Source: CAVVIG01 sp050249955
GTDB taxonomy: Bacteria > Acidobacteriota > Vicinamibacteria > Vicinamibacterales > CAVVIG01
Direction of reading: 5' to 3'
Length of the DNA: 64,000 bases
NCBI GenBank assembly: GCA_050249955.1
Contig: JBFWPN010000009.1
Coordinates: 1-64,000, forward strand
Shown here piece by piece: positions 22,522 to 31,086 of the stretch. A program made the position numbers and the translations under genes. The notes under the pieces were generated by a model, which worked only from the letters and a program-made list of their open reading frames with translations, was not told where the DNA came from and did no database searches. Numbering within the stretch: the stretch's first letter is position 1; the number at the start of each line of letters is the position of its first letter.

Positions 22522-23247
22522 ATGGATCCGCTTATCGCGCTGGACTGCATCACCAAGGTGTTCGTCACCGACGATGTCGAGACGCATGCCCTGTCGAACG
22601 TGTCGTTCACCATCGGCCGTGGCGAATACATCTCGATTGCCGGCCCCTCGGGATGCGGCAAGTCGACGCTGCTCTCCATTCTCGGCCTGCTCGACACGCC
22701 AACCCGCGGCGACTACCTGCTCAATGGCCGCCAGGTGGCGGCGCTGGCGCAGGGCGAGCGGGCGCGCATCCGCAACCGTGAGATCGGGTTCATCTTCCAG
22801 AGCTTCAACCTGATCGGCGACCTCACGGTGTTCGAGAATGTCGAGCTTCCCCTGACCTATCGCGGCATGAGCGTCGCCGAGCGACGGCGCCGGACGCAGG
22901 AGGCGCTCGAACGCGTCGGCATGGCCCACCGCGCCCGACACCTGCCCAGCCAGCTGTCGGGAGGGCAGCAGCAGCGTGTCGCGGTGGCCAGGGCTGTCGC
23001 GGGCGAGCCGCTCATCCTCCTCGCCGACGAGCCAACCGGCAACCTCGACTCGCGCAGCGGCGAATCGGTCATGGAGTTGCTGTCCGAGCTGCACCGGCTC
23101 GGTGCGACCATCTGCATGGTCACTCACGACCCGCGCTATGCGCGGCACGCGGAGCGCCACATCTATCTCTTCGACGGCCAGCTGGCCGACGGTCCGACGG
23201 TGGAGCCGCCGCCGTCCGGACCGTCGACCGTGACCGCTCATGCCTGA
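22522..23247 (+). CDS. MacB/LolD-type ABC transporter ATPase
   Basis: 241 residues. Walker A is GPSGCGKST (41-49), the Q-loop lies in IGFIFQSFNLIGDLTVFENV, the signature is LSGGQQQRVAVARA, and Walker B is ILLADEPTGNLDSRSGE. The closing H-loop is MVTHDP. The FNLI...T.FENVELPL text is typical of ATPases of MacB/LolCDE mechanotransmission transporters. It energises the permease encoded 15 bp downstream. AGGA precedes ATG 22522. Confidence 0.95.
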   Translation: MDPLIALDCITKVFVTDDVETHALSNVSFTIGRGEYISIAGPSGCGKSTLLSILGLLDTPTRGDYLLNGRQVAALAQGERARIRNREIGFIFQSFNLIGDLTVFENVELPLTYRGMSVAERRRRTQEALERVGMAHRARHLPSQLSGGQQQRVAVARAVAGEPLILLADEPTGNLDSRSGESVMELLSELHRLGATICMVTHDPRYARHAERHIYLFDGQLADGPTVEPPPSGPSTVTAHA

Positions 23248-23261
23248 CGGAGATCACGCTC

Positions 23262-25898
23262 ATGGCTGACGAGGACGTTCGCCGCGAGCTCGAGTTCCAC
23301 GTCGCACAGGCAACGGGAGCCAACATGGAAAGAGGGCTGCCGGCCGATGAGGCCGAGCGACAGGCGCGGCTGCAGTTCGGCGGGGTCGCGCAGGTCAGCG
23401 AAGACTGCCGCGCGATTCACCGCTGGCGGCTCCTCGACGAGATACGCGACGACGTCCGATTCGCACTGCGGCTGGCGCGACGTACGCCGGTACTGACGCT
23501 GACGACGGTCCTGGCGCTGACCATCGGCATCGGCGCCAGCAGCACCATCTTCGCCGTCGTCAACGGCATCCTGCTGAAGCCGCTGCCGTATGCCGATGCG
23601 GACCGGCTCGTGATGGTCTGGAACCGCGCTCCGCGTGACGGGAGTGTGGAGAACACCGTGTCGCCTGCCGACTTCCGCGACTTCGCCTCGCGTACGCGCA
23701 CGCTCGAACGGCTCGAAGGCTACTTCTCGTTCATCTCCACCGAGAAGCTTGTCCTCGGCGACCGTGCCGAGGTGGCGTACGCGCAGGTCGTGACACCGGG
23801 CATGTTCGAGGTGCTCGGGCGCGGCGCCGCGCGCGGCCGCACGTTCGGCACTGAACGCACCACCCCCGAGATCGTGCTCAGTGACGGCTACTGGAAGCGG
23901 CGCTTCGGCGGCGACGCTGCCGTCGTCGGTCGGGTCCTGACCCTTGGCGGCCAGCCAGCCACGGTCGTCGGCGTGATGCCGCCCGACCTCGTCTTTCCGT
24001 ATCCCGGCATGTTCGGTCCCTCCGGATTCACCCGGGTGACCACGGTGGACATGTGGGTGACCCTGGAGTTCTCCGGGCCGATGGCGGCGGCGCAGCGCAC
24101 CGTCGCGGCCAACGGCGAGCCGCTGCGCGGCGTGCGCTTTCTCGGCGCAGTGGGGCGGCTGCGTCGCGGTGTCTCGATTGACCAGGCACGCGCCGACCTC
24201 GCGGGCATCGCACGCAACCTCGAGCGCGAGCACCCCGATACCAACCGCGGCTGGACCACGCTGGTGACCTCGGCTCGCGATCAGACAGTGGGTCGGATCC
24301 GGCCGGCGTTGCTGATGCTGTTCGGCGGCGTCGGGCTGGTGCTGCTGATGGCGACGGTGAACGTCGCCAACCTGATGCTGTCGAGAAGCCTCGAACGCCG
24401 CGGCGAATACGCGACCCGGGTGGCACTCGGTGCGACCAGGCCCCGGATCCTGCGCCAGTCGATCGTGGAGAGCCTCCTGCTGGCGCTGACTGGTGGCGCG
24501 CTCGGCCTTGGATGTGCCCTGGCCGGCATCCGCTTCCTGACCAGCGTGGCGCCTGCCGACCTGCCGAGGCTCTCCGACATTGCCCCCGACTGGCGGGTCG
24601 TCGCCGTGACGGTCTTCAGCGCCTCTGTCGTGGGCGTCCTGATCGGTCTGCTGCCAGCCGTCGGCGCCGCACGTACCGATCCGCAGCAGGTGCTGCGCGA
24701 GCAGGGGCGCGGCGCGTTCGGCAGCCGCGCGCAGCGCCGCTACCGATCGGCGCTCATGATCGGGCAGGTGGCACTGGCGTGCGTGCTCACCATCGGCGCG
24801 GCCCTGCTGCTGCGCAGCTTCGCCTCGGTCATGAAGATCGATCCCGGGTTCAACCCCGGCCACCTGCTGACCTGGCAGATGAACGTACCGGAGCGGCTCA
24901 CCACGGCCGACCAGCGGCGAGCCTTCTATCTGGACTTCTTCGACAGGCTGGAACGGCTGCCAGGCGTCACTGCGGTGGGCGGCACAACCCGATTGCCGCT
25001 CGGCAGCACGTCCGTCACGACGCACATCGAGATTCAGGGGCGCTCCCTCGCCGTCGCCGAGCGACCCGAGGTCGAGTTTCGTCGCGCCCTCCATCGCTAC
25101 TTCGACGCAATGCAGATTCCGGTGCGCAGCGGCCGCATCCTCGATGCCAACGACGGTCCCAGCGCGCCGCCGGTCGTGGTCATCAACGAGACGATGGCCC
25201 GGCGGCTGTTTCCGAACCAGGCTCCGGTGGGTCAGCGTGTCCGGCAGGGCGAGTCGAGCCCATGGATGGAGATCGTCGGGGTCATCGGTGACATCCGCCA
25301 CGCCGGCCTCGAACAGGCGCCGGCGCCGGAGATGTACATCAGCTACCTGCAGAATCCGCCGGTGGCGCCATTCGTGGTGATTCGCACCAGCGGCGATCCG
25401 GTGCGAATGATGGAAACCGTGCGCGCCGAAGCGCAGCGCATCGACCGCGACCTGCCGCTGTACGACATGCGTACCATGGACGAGGTGCGCTCGAGTGCGG
25501 TGGCCGAACGGCGCTTCATCGTGCTGCTGGTTGGGATCTTCGGTGTTGTGGCCCTGGTGCTCGCCGCTGTCGGCATCGACGGGGTTGTTGCGGTTGCGGT
25601 CAGCGAGCGTATGCCGGAGATGAGCCTGCGGCTGGCGCTTGGCGCCGAACCGGGGCAGCTGTGGCGCATGATCGTGGGTGAGTCGGCACGCGCGACTTTT
25701 GTCGGCCTCGCCGTCGGCCTGGCGCTGACCTGGGCTGCCATGCCGGTCATCAGGCACCAACTGTACGGTGTCGGTCCGACCGATCCGGTCACCTTCGGCA
25801 GCGTCGTTGCGATGTTCATGCTGGTCGCCCTGGTGGCGGCGCTGGTGCCCGCTCGTCGCGCGGCGCACGCCGAGCCGAGCCGGGCGCTGCGTGGGTGA
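23262..25898 (+). CDS. Duplicated MacB/FtsX-type ABC permease (ADOP family)
   Basis: 878 residues. An N-terminal cytoplasmic prefix (DEDVRRELEFHVAQATGANM) precedes two repeats, each with a MacB periplasmic core and an FtsX permease part. The first permease helix begins TTVLALTIGIGASSTIFAVV; the first three-helix block contains LLLMATVNVANLMLSRSLER; the second ends with VRHQLYGVGPTDPVTFG-like text and VALVAALVPARRAAHAEPSR. This layout is the acidobacterial duplicated orphan permease. Here it is not orphan, because ATPase and adaptor genes precede it. Likely role: export or mechanotransmission of an unknown compound or peptide. Confidence 0.94.
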   Translation: MADEDVRRELEFHVAQATGANMERGLPADEAERQARLQFGGVAQVSEDCRAIHRWRLLDEIRDDVRFALRLARRTPVLTLTTVLALTIGIGASSTIFAVVNGILLKPLPYADADRLVMVWNRAPRDGSVENTVSPADFRDFASRTRTLERLEGYFSFISTEKLVLGDRAEVAYAQVVTPGMFEVLGRGAARGRTFGTERTTPEIVLSDGYWKRRFGGDAAVVGRVLTLGGQPATVVGVMPPDLVFPYPGMFGPSGFTRVTTVDMWVTLEFSGPMAAAQRTVAANGEPLRGVRFLGAVGRLRRGVSIDQARADLAGIARNLEREHPDTNRGWTTLVTSARDQTVGRIRPALLMLFGGVGLVLLMATVNVANLMLSRSLERRGEYATRVALGATRPRILRQSIVESLLLALTGGALGLGCALAGIRFLTSVAPADLPRLSDIAPDWRVVAVTVFSASVVGVLIGLLPAVGAARTDPQQVLREQGRGAFGSRAQRRYRSALMIGQVALACVLTIGAALLLRSFASVMKIDPGFNPGHLLTWQMNVPERLTTADQRRAFYLDFFDRLERLPGVTAVGGTTRLPLGSTSVTTHIEIQGRSLAVAERPEVEFRRALHRYFDAMQIPVRSGRILDANDGPSAPPVVVINETMARRLFPNQAPVGQRVRQGESSPWMEIVGVIGDIRHAGLEQAPAPEMYISYLQNPPVAPFVVIRTSGDPVRMMETVRAEAQRIDRDLPLYDMRTMDEVRSSAVAERRFIVLLVGIFGVVALVLAAVGIDGVVAVAVSERMPEMSLRLALGAEPGQLWRMIVGESARATFVGLAVGLALTWAAMPVIRHQLYGVGPTDPVTFGSVVAMFMLVALVAALVPARRAAHAEPSRALRG

Positions 25899-26303
25899 GA
25901 TCCAACGGCCCCTGCCTCATGATCGGTCGAGAGTGCCAGACCGCGCCGAAGTCGAATCGCCCATCACGGACTGGCTGCATGAAGCTTACGAGTCCTCCCC
26001 GCATCGGCACGCCGGCAGACACACCACCTCCAGCGGGTCTCGGCGCTCCGGGAGTAGAGGGCGGACGGGACGCCCTGGTCAGCGGCCTGACGATGGCCTC
26101 CTGCAGCAGATACCCGTTGAGCCGCGGTCGGCGCTCGAAGTCGGGGGGAGCGCGGGCGGAATCTGTCCGGACCAGTTCAGGTGCTCGCAGGCCTTCTGGT
26201 GGTGTTCGTACCGTCGCCACGCGTCCTCGAACGCATCTCCGGCTGCACGAAGGACGTCGAGGCGGAAGGCATCCACGGCGGTGACCGGGCATAGAATGCA
26301 CGC
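25899..26303. other. 405-bp stretch between permease and kinase 1
   Basis: No gene can be supported. A minus-strand frame (about 26079-26290) contains a coding-like segment, DAFEDAWRRYEHHQKACEHL, but it has no plausible start and merges into the antisense of the kinase gene. The right end carries a TAGAAT box (26292-26297) only six bases before the kinase start. Confidence 0.4.
26292..26297 (+). promoter_or_regulatory. Putative -10 box for leaderless kinase 1 transcript
   Basis: TAGAAT ends six bases before ATG 26304, and no Shine-Dalgarno sequence lies between. If this is the -10 element, transcription would begin at the start codon. No good -35 is seen. Confidence 0.4.
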
Positions 26304-29108
26304 ATGTTCGAGCCGTTCGAGCGCGTCAAGGCGGCGGTGCTCGGTGCCCGAGGTCTGCGAGGCGAGGCGCGCGCGGCGTTCCTGGACGAGGCCTGTGCCG
26401 GTGACGATGCGCTTCGGGCGGAGGTGGAGTCGCTGCTCGCTCATGCGGACGCCCCGGTGACGGTGCTGGAGACCGCGGCCGCGATCCGGCTCGCTGGTCC
26501 GCATGCGCTGGCCGGTCCGGACAGCGGCGTGGCGACAGGCACCGCGGGTACCGGCGGTTCGTCCGGCGCCCCGCCGCCCTCGGTCGGACCGTACGTCATC
26601 CACGGTGTGCTCGGTGAAGGCGGCATGGGCACGGTCTACGAGGCCGAGCAGTTCGCCCCGATTCGGCGGCGCGTGGCGCTGAAGCTGATCCGCCGCGGCC
26701 TCGACACCGATGCCGTCCTGGCGCGCTTCACGATTGAGCGCAAGGCGCTCGAGCTGATGGACCACCCGGCAATCGCGCGCGTGCTCGACGCTGGCGCGAG
26801 CGACGATGGGCGGCCGTACTTCGTCATGGAGCTCGTGGACGGCGTGCCCATCACCCACGCCTGCCGCGATCGGCAGCTTGCCGTGCGCGACATGCTGCGC
26901 CTGTTCGTGGCGGTCTGCCAGGGCGTGCGCCACGCCCACCAGAAGGGCATCGTGCACCGCGACCTGAAGCCCTCCAATGTGCTGGTGCGCGACGTGGACG
27001 GGCTGCTCGAGCCCAAGATCATCGACTTCGGCATCGCCAAGGCTATTGACGCCCCGGCGGGCGACGGCCCGGAGCCGGTCACGCGCCTGGGCGGCCCGAT
27101 CGGGACGCCCGATTACATGAGCCCCGAGCAGGCGGGCCTCATCCCTGGCGGTGTCGACACGCGCACCGACGTCTACTCCCTCGGCGTGCTGCTCTACGAG
27201 ATCCTGACAGGCGACCGGCCGTACAGGTTCGGCGCGTCGTCTCCGCACGACGTGGCGCGGGCCCTGAGCGGACCCGAGCCGCCGCGGCCGAGCCTTGTCG
27301 CACCCGGACGACGTCGTCAACTCGCCGGCGACCTCGACAACATCGTGGCGAGGGCCATGGCGCGCCAACCCGCAGAGCGCTATGCCTCGGTGGAGCAGTT
27401 CGCCGACGACATCCGGCGTCACCTCGAGGGCGAGCCTGTGCTCGCACGCGAGGCAACCTGGGTGTATCGCGCGGAGAAGTTCGTGCGACGGCACCCCGCT
27501 GGTGTGGCCGGTGCCGCGTCGCTCGCCGTCCTCGCCGTCGGCGCCGGCGTCACGTTCGCCGTGCAGGCCAGGCGTCTCGCAAGGGAGCGCGACCGTGCGC
27601 GCGAGGCCGAGCGAGGTGCACGCGAGCAGGCGGTCACGGCGGAATCGGTCGTCCGTTTCCTGGTGGACCTCTTCCAGACTTCCGATCCCTCCGAGGCACG
27701 GGGCAACACGATCACCGCCCGGGAGGTCCTCGACCGGGGCGCGCAGCAGATCGAATCGGGCCTGCGCGAGAGTCCGAAAGTGCAGGCGACGCTCCTGACG
27801 ACGCTGGCACGGGTGTACGAAAGTCTCGGGTTGTATGCCGTCGCGCAGCCGTTCCTGGAGCGTGCGCTCGCGCAGCGCATCCAGCTGTTCGGGCGGGAGG
27901 ACGCGGGGGTCGCCGAGACGATGGGCCAGCTGGCAGCGCTGCACAGGAAGCGGGGCGATTACGACGGGGCCGAGCCGCTGTTTCGTGAGGCGCTGGCCAT
28001 CCAGCGTCGGACGCTGGGGCCCGATCATCCACAGATTGCGGACACGATCTCGACATTCACGCACCTGCTCAGGACCTCGGACCGGACGGAGGAGGCCGAG
28101 GCGCTCGCGCGAGAGGCGGTGGCAATGCGCCTGCGGCTCTTCGGGCCAGACCGGCACGAGGTTGCCGAGAGCCTGCATGCGCTGGGCGCAACCCTCTGGC
28201 GACGCGGCGACTTCGCCGGGGCGGAACACCACCTGCGCCAGGCGATCGAGATCGACACGCGGGTGCTGGGCGACGTGCATCCGGTGATGGCGGTGCGCTG
28301 GAACACGCTCGGCCAGGTGCTCGGCGCGCGCGGCAAGCTCGAGGAGGCGGAGGCGACCCTCCGCAAGTCGGTCGACCTGGGCCGGCTGCTGCATGGCACT
28401 GAATCGACGGCCCACGCCCACAACACGTCGAACCTGGCCTGGCTGCTGGTGAAGAGGGGGAAGCTGGAGGAGGCAGAGTCGCTGCTCACGAGCGCGCTCG
28501 CCCTGCACCGCCGCTTCGTGGGCGAGGAGAACCGGTGGGTGATCGCCGATCTGCAGGGGCTCGGCCTGGTGAAGCTCCGCGCGCACGAGTTCACGCAGGC
28601 GGAGCAGATGTTCCGTCGCGCGCGTGCGATGGCCACGAAGCTCCTCGGTCCAGAGAGTGTGCTGGCCGCCGAGGCGGCGATGAACCTCGGTGCGGCACTC
28701 AGCCGCCAGGGCCGGATTGCCGAGGCCGAGCCGCTGCTGCGACAGGCGGAGGCACGGTGGGTGCAGACCCAGGGCGCGGGTCACCCGGACTACGCCCGGT
28801 ATGCCTGGGAACTGGGACTGGCGGTGGCGGCGCGCCGTGGGGTCGACGAAGCCGAGCGCCTGTTCCAGCAGGCGCTCGACCTCCGTCGTCGCACGCTGCC
28901 GCCGGATCACCCCGACATCGGCGACGTGCTGGCGAGCCTCGGGAACCTGCGGCTCGACCGGGGCGATCGGCCTGGCGCCGAGCGGTACCTGCGCGAGGCG
29001 GTCGGGATCTTCACGACGGCGCTGCCCGCGGACGCACCGACGCGGATTGACGCCGAGCAGGCCCTCGCGCAGTGCAGGCCGGCCACCTGCCGGGGCGTGT
29101 TCCGGTGA
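26304..29108 (+). CDS. Ser/Thr protein kinase with C-terminal TPR array (kinase 1)
   Basis: 934 residues. An N-terminal helical segment (FEPFERVKAAVLGARGLRGE) precedes the kinase domain (about 95-385): glycine loop LGEGGMGTVYEA, Lys127 in VALKLIRRG, HRDLKPSN with Asp220, DFGIAKAI with Asp241, and GTPDYMSPEQ. One membrane helix follows near residue 400 (VAGAASLAVLAVGAGVTFAV). The rest is a periplasmic or extracytoplasmic tetratricopeptide array with recurrent units such as GDYDGAEPLFREALAIQRRT. This is the common acidobacterial signalling kinase. It is a close paralogue of the gene at 44442. No ECF sigma gene lies next to it. Confidence 0.95.
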   Translation: MFEPFERVKAAVLGARGLRGEARAAFLDEACAGDDALRAEVESLLAHADAPVTVLETAAAIRLAGPHALAGPDSGVATGTAGTGGSSGAPPPSVGPYVIHGVLGEGGMGTVYEAEQFAPIRRRVALKLIRRGLDTDAVLARFTIERKALELMDHPAIARVLDAGASDDGRPYFVMELVDGVPITHACRDRQLAVRDMLRLFVAVCQGVRHAHQKGIVHRDLKPSNVLVRDVDGLLEPKIIDFGIAKAIDAPAGDGPEPVTRLGGPIGTPDYMSPEQAGLIPGGVDTRTDVYSLGVLLYEILTGDRPYRFGASSPHDVARALSGPEPPRPSLVAPGRRRQLAGDLDNIVARAMARQPAERYASVEQFADDIRRHLEGEPVLAREATWVYRAEKFVRRHPAGVAGAASLAVLAVGAGVTFAVQARRLARERDRAREAERGAREQAVTAESVVRFLVDLFQTSDPSEARGNTITAREVLDRGAQQIESGLRESPKVQATLLTTLARVYESLGLYAVAQPFLERALAQRIQLFGREDAGVAETMGQLAALHRKRGDYDGAEPLFREALAIQRRTLGPDHPQIADTISTFTHLLRTSDRTEEAEALAREAVAMRLRLFGPDRHEVAESLHALGATLWRRGDFAGAEHHLRQAIEIDTRVLGDVHPVMAVRWNTLGQVLGARGKLEEAEATLRKSVDLGRLLHGTESTAHAHNTSNLAWLLVKRGKLEEAESLLTSALALHRRFVGEENRWVIADLQGLGLVKLRAHEFTQAEQMFRRARAMATKLLGPESVLAAEAAMNLGAALSRQGRIAEAEPLLRQAEARWVQTQGAGHPDYARYAWELGLAVAARRGVDEAERLFQQALDLRRRTLPPDHPDIGDVLASLGNLRLDRGDRPGAERYLREAVGIFTTALPADAPTRIDAEQALAQCRPATCRGVFR

Positions 29109-29257
29109 CCCTCGGCCTTGCGCGTGACGTGCGCCATCCAGTTCTCCCCGCCGCGCGCCGGCTGTACAGGCCGATCGGTCAGCGCACGTCCCGCACGGCC
29201 GGCCCGGGGCCCCCTCGAGGACCAGCGCCCACGTGGGCTGAGACCCACCTTCGGGCG

Positions 29258-30271
29258 CTAGTGCGTTGACGGACGAGCAACCGGCGCGAAGGGTTCGGGC
29301 CGGGGCGTCCGCTCGGTCGACGGTGGCAATTGCGGGAGCCTGAACGCCGGCTGGTCGCCCGTGAGTGTGCCGAGGAATGCCACGATCCGCGCGTTCTGCT
29401 GTGCCGTGAACGTCTGGCCCAGCTGAATCTGTCCCATCACCTCCACGGCTTCCGTCAGGGTCTCCGCTGCGCCGTCATGGAAGTACGGATAGGTCAGGGC
29501 CACGTTGCGGATCGTGGGCACCTTGAAGTTGAACCGGTCGGCGTCGCGGCCGGTCACCGCCACGCGCCCTTCCGACGGATTCGTCGTGTGATACGGCTCC
29601 TTCACGCCCATCTTGCGGAATGACGAGCCGCCCGCCGCCGGTCCGTTGTGGCAGGAGGCACAGCCGCTCGCCTTGAACAGCTGGTAGCCAGCCAGTTCCT
29701 CCGCGCTGATGGCCGCCATGTCACCCATCAGCCACCTGTCGAAGCGGGAGTTGGGCGTCACGAGTGTTTCCTCGAAGGCGGCGATGGCCCGCGTAACGCT
29801 GTCGATGTCCACGCCTGGCGCGCCGAACGCCGCCTGGAACTGATCCACGTACCCGGGGATCGATGCGATGACGTTCACCGCCAGTTCGTGCGAGAACGCC
29901 ATCTCGCCGGGGTTGGCAATCGGGCCTCCGGCCTGCTCCTGCAGTGTCCTGGCCCGGCCGTCCCAGAACTGCGCCACGTTCAGGCTCGAGTTGAGCACGG
30001 TCGGCGCGTTGATGGGACCCTTGCTCCATCCGTGTCCGATCGAGGTGGGCAGGTTGTCCGAGCCACCCATGCTCAGGTTGTGGCATGAGTTGCAGGAGAT
30101 GAAACCGGACTTCGAGAGCCGCGGGTCGAAGTACAGCTGCTTGCCCAGTTCCACCAGCGCCGGGTTCGACACGACCGCTGGCTGGATGGGCGTGATTGGT
30201 TCGTCCCGTGCGGCACCAAGGAACGGCAGCACCAGCACGGTCGTGATGAGGACGCCTCGCGAGGTCTTCAT
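29258..30271 (-). CDS. Di-haem cytochrome c peroxidase (MauG/CcpA family)
   Basis: 337 residues with a signal peptide (SRGVLITTVLVLPFLGAA) and two haem motifs: C60-N-S-C63-H64 in the N-terminal electron-transfer domain and CASCH (about residue 210) in the second domain. Other family text: LGKQLYFDPRLSKSGFISCN, VLNSSLNVAQFWDGRARTLQ, VPTIRNVALTYPYFHDGAAE. It reduces H2O2 in the periplasm using cytochrome c, or oxidises a partner protein as MauG does; the choice cannot be made here. ATG 30271 is chosen to begin the signal peptide. The Pro-rich tail is not conserved. Confidence 0.93.
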   Translation of the reverse strand: MKTSRGVLITTVLVLPFLGAARDEPITPIQPAVVSNPALVELGKQLYFDPRLSKSGFISCNSCHNLSMGGSDNLPTSIGHGWSKGPINAPTVLNSSLNVAQFWDGRARTLQEQAGGPIANPGEMAFSHELAVNVIASIPGYVDQFQAAFGAPGVDIDSVTRAIAAFEETLVTPNSRFDRWLMGDMAAISAEELAGYQLFKASGCASCHNGPAAGGSSFRKMGVKEPYHTTNPSEGRVAVTGRDADRFNFKVPTIRNVALTYPYFHDGAAETLTEAVEVMGQIQLGQTFTAQQNARIVAFLGTLTGDQPAFRLPQLPPSTERTPRPEPFAPVARPSTH

Positions 30272-30460
30272 GGCAGTCTCCCGTCGGGATGGTGCGCGCG
30301 GGATGGAGCGGGTCCTGGGTGGACGCACGCGCACCTGCCGAGGAAACTGCAAGGAGTGACCCAGTCGCCACGAGGCGAAATGCCGCCTTCCCCGGGGCGG
30401 CAGGGTGCCGGCTGCCGGGGGGACGGCGCCCCCGCCGGTATCCCGCCTCTCGGGCGGCCG

Positions 30461-30466
30461 TATAAT
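30461..30466 (+). promoter_or_regulatory. Consensus -10 box of the copper oxidase operon
   Basis: A perfect TATAAT stands out in GC-rich DNA, seven bases before the GTG start at 30474. The RNA would start at or next to that codon, giving a leaderless message. No clear -35 is seen 17 bases upstream, which suggests an activator. Confidence 0.6.
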
Positions 30467-30473
30467 CAGGGAC

Positions 30474-30950
30474 GTGGGCTCCCTCTCTCACCGGCTGACC
30501 TGCCTCGCGATCGCGTTCGCGCTCGTGGGCTCGCCGGCGCTCCAGGCCATCTGCAATGCGCTCTGCCTGGGCGGCCCATCGGCTGCCATCACCATGGATG
30601 CCACGCACGCGCATCACATGAGCCAGGGCGCCGCGCCCGGACCGATCTCGGTATCTCCGCACGCCCACCACGCCTCAACCGCCTCGGCCCAGCCAGCGGC
30701 CGCAGCCACCACCTCGCCACTCGGTGGCGATGCGCGCGTCGTCGGGAACTGCGTCACGCCCTGCCTGCCCGGGGCCATGGCCTTCGGCACCGGTCCTGGC
30801 GTGGATCGGACCGACGGCAAGGCGCTCGGCGTGGCGCTGGGGGGCGAGGTGGTGCCGTTCCACCTGAGCCTCACGGCCCAGCCGGCTGCGACCAGTTCCC
30901 CGATTCCGCCGCAGTCGCCCATCAGGGCACCGCTCCCGCTTCGCATCTGA
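30474..30950 (+). CDS. Small exported His/Met/Cys protein upstream of the copper oxidase
   Basis: 158 residues of unknown function. A signal peptide (LTCLAIAFALVGSPALQAIC) is followed by CNALCLGG, a His/Met cluster (MDATHAHHMSQ and HAHHAS), and two more cysteines in GNCVTPCLPG. The ligand-rich composition and position before the multicopper oxidase suggest copper binding or sensing in the periplasm (inference). It occupies the same position in its operon as the Cys/Met protein at 4596-5021, but I see no clear sequence similarity between them. The start is a GTG with TATAAT just upstream, implying leaderless translation. Confidence 0.7.
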   Translation: MGSLSHRLTCLAIAFALVGSPALQAICNALCLGGPSAAITMDATHAHHMSQGAAPGPISVSPHAHHASTASAQPAAAATTSPLGGDARVVGNCVTPCLPGAMAFGTGPGVDRTDGKALGVALGGEVVPFHLSLTAQPAATSSPIPPQSPIRAPLPLRI

Positions 30951-31086
30951 TCGCCTCCTCCTGAGCGCCGCTCGCGCGCTCCGTTCCGTTCCAGATCCGG
31001 GCGCGCACGCGCCGCCAGTGCGGCCATGTGCGCCACGGTCGGCATGCCGTCATGTCGTGTGCCCGGTCCAGTCAGGAGATTGTTCG

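Noticed and set aside
26079..28910. A 943-codon minus-strand frame opposite kinase 1
   Set aside because: It is antisense to the kinase-TPR gene, with the same composition as the frame opposite kinase 2. Its short end outside the kinase was inspected and not assigned.
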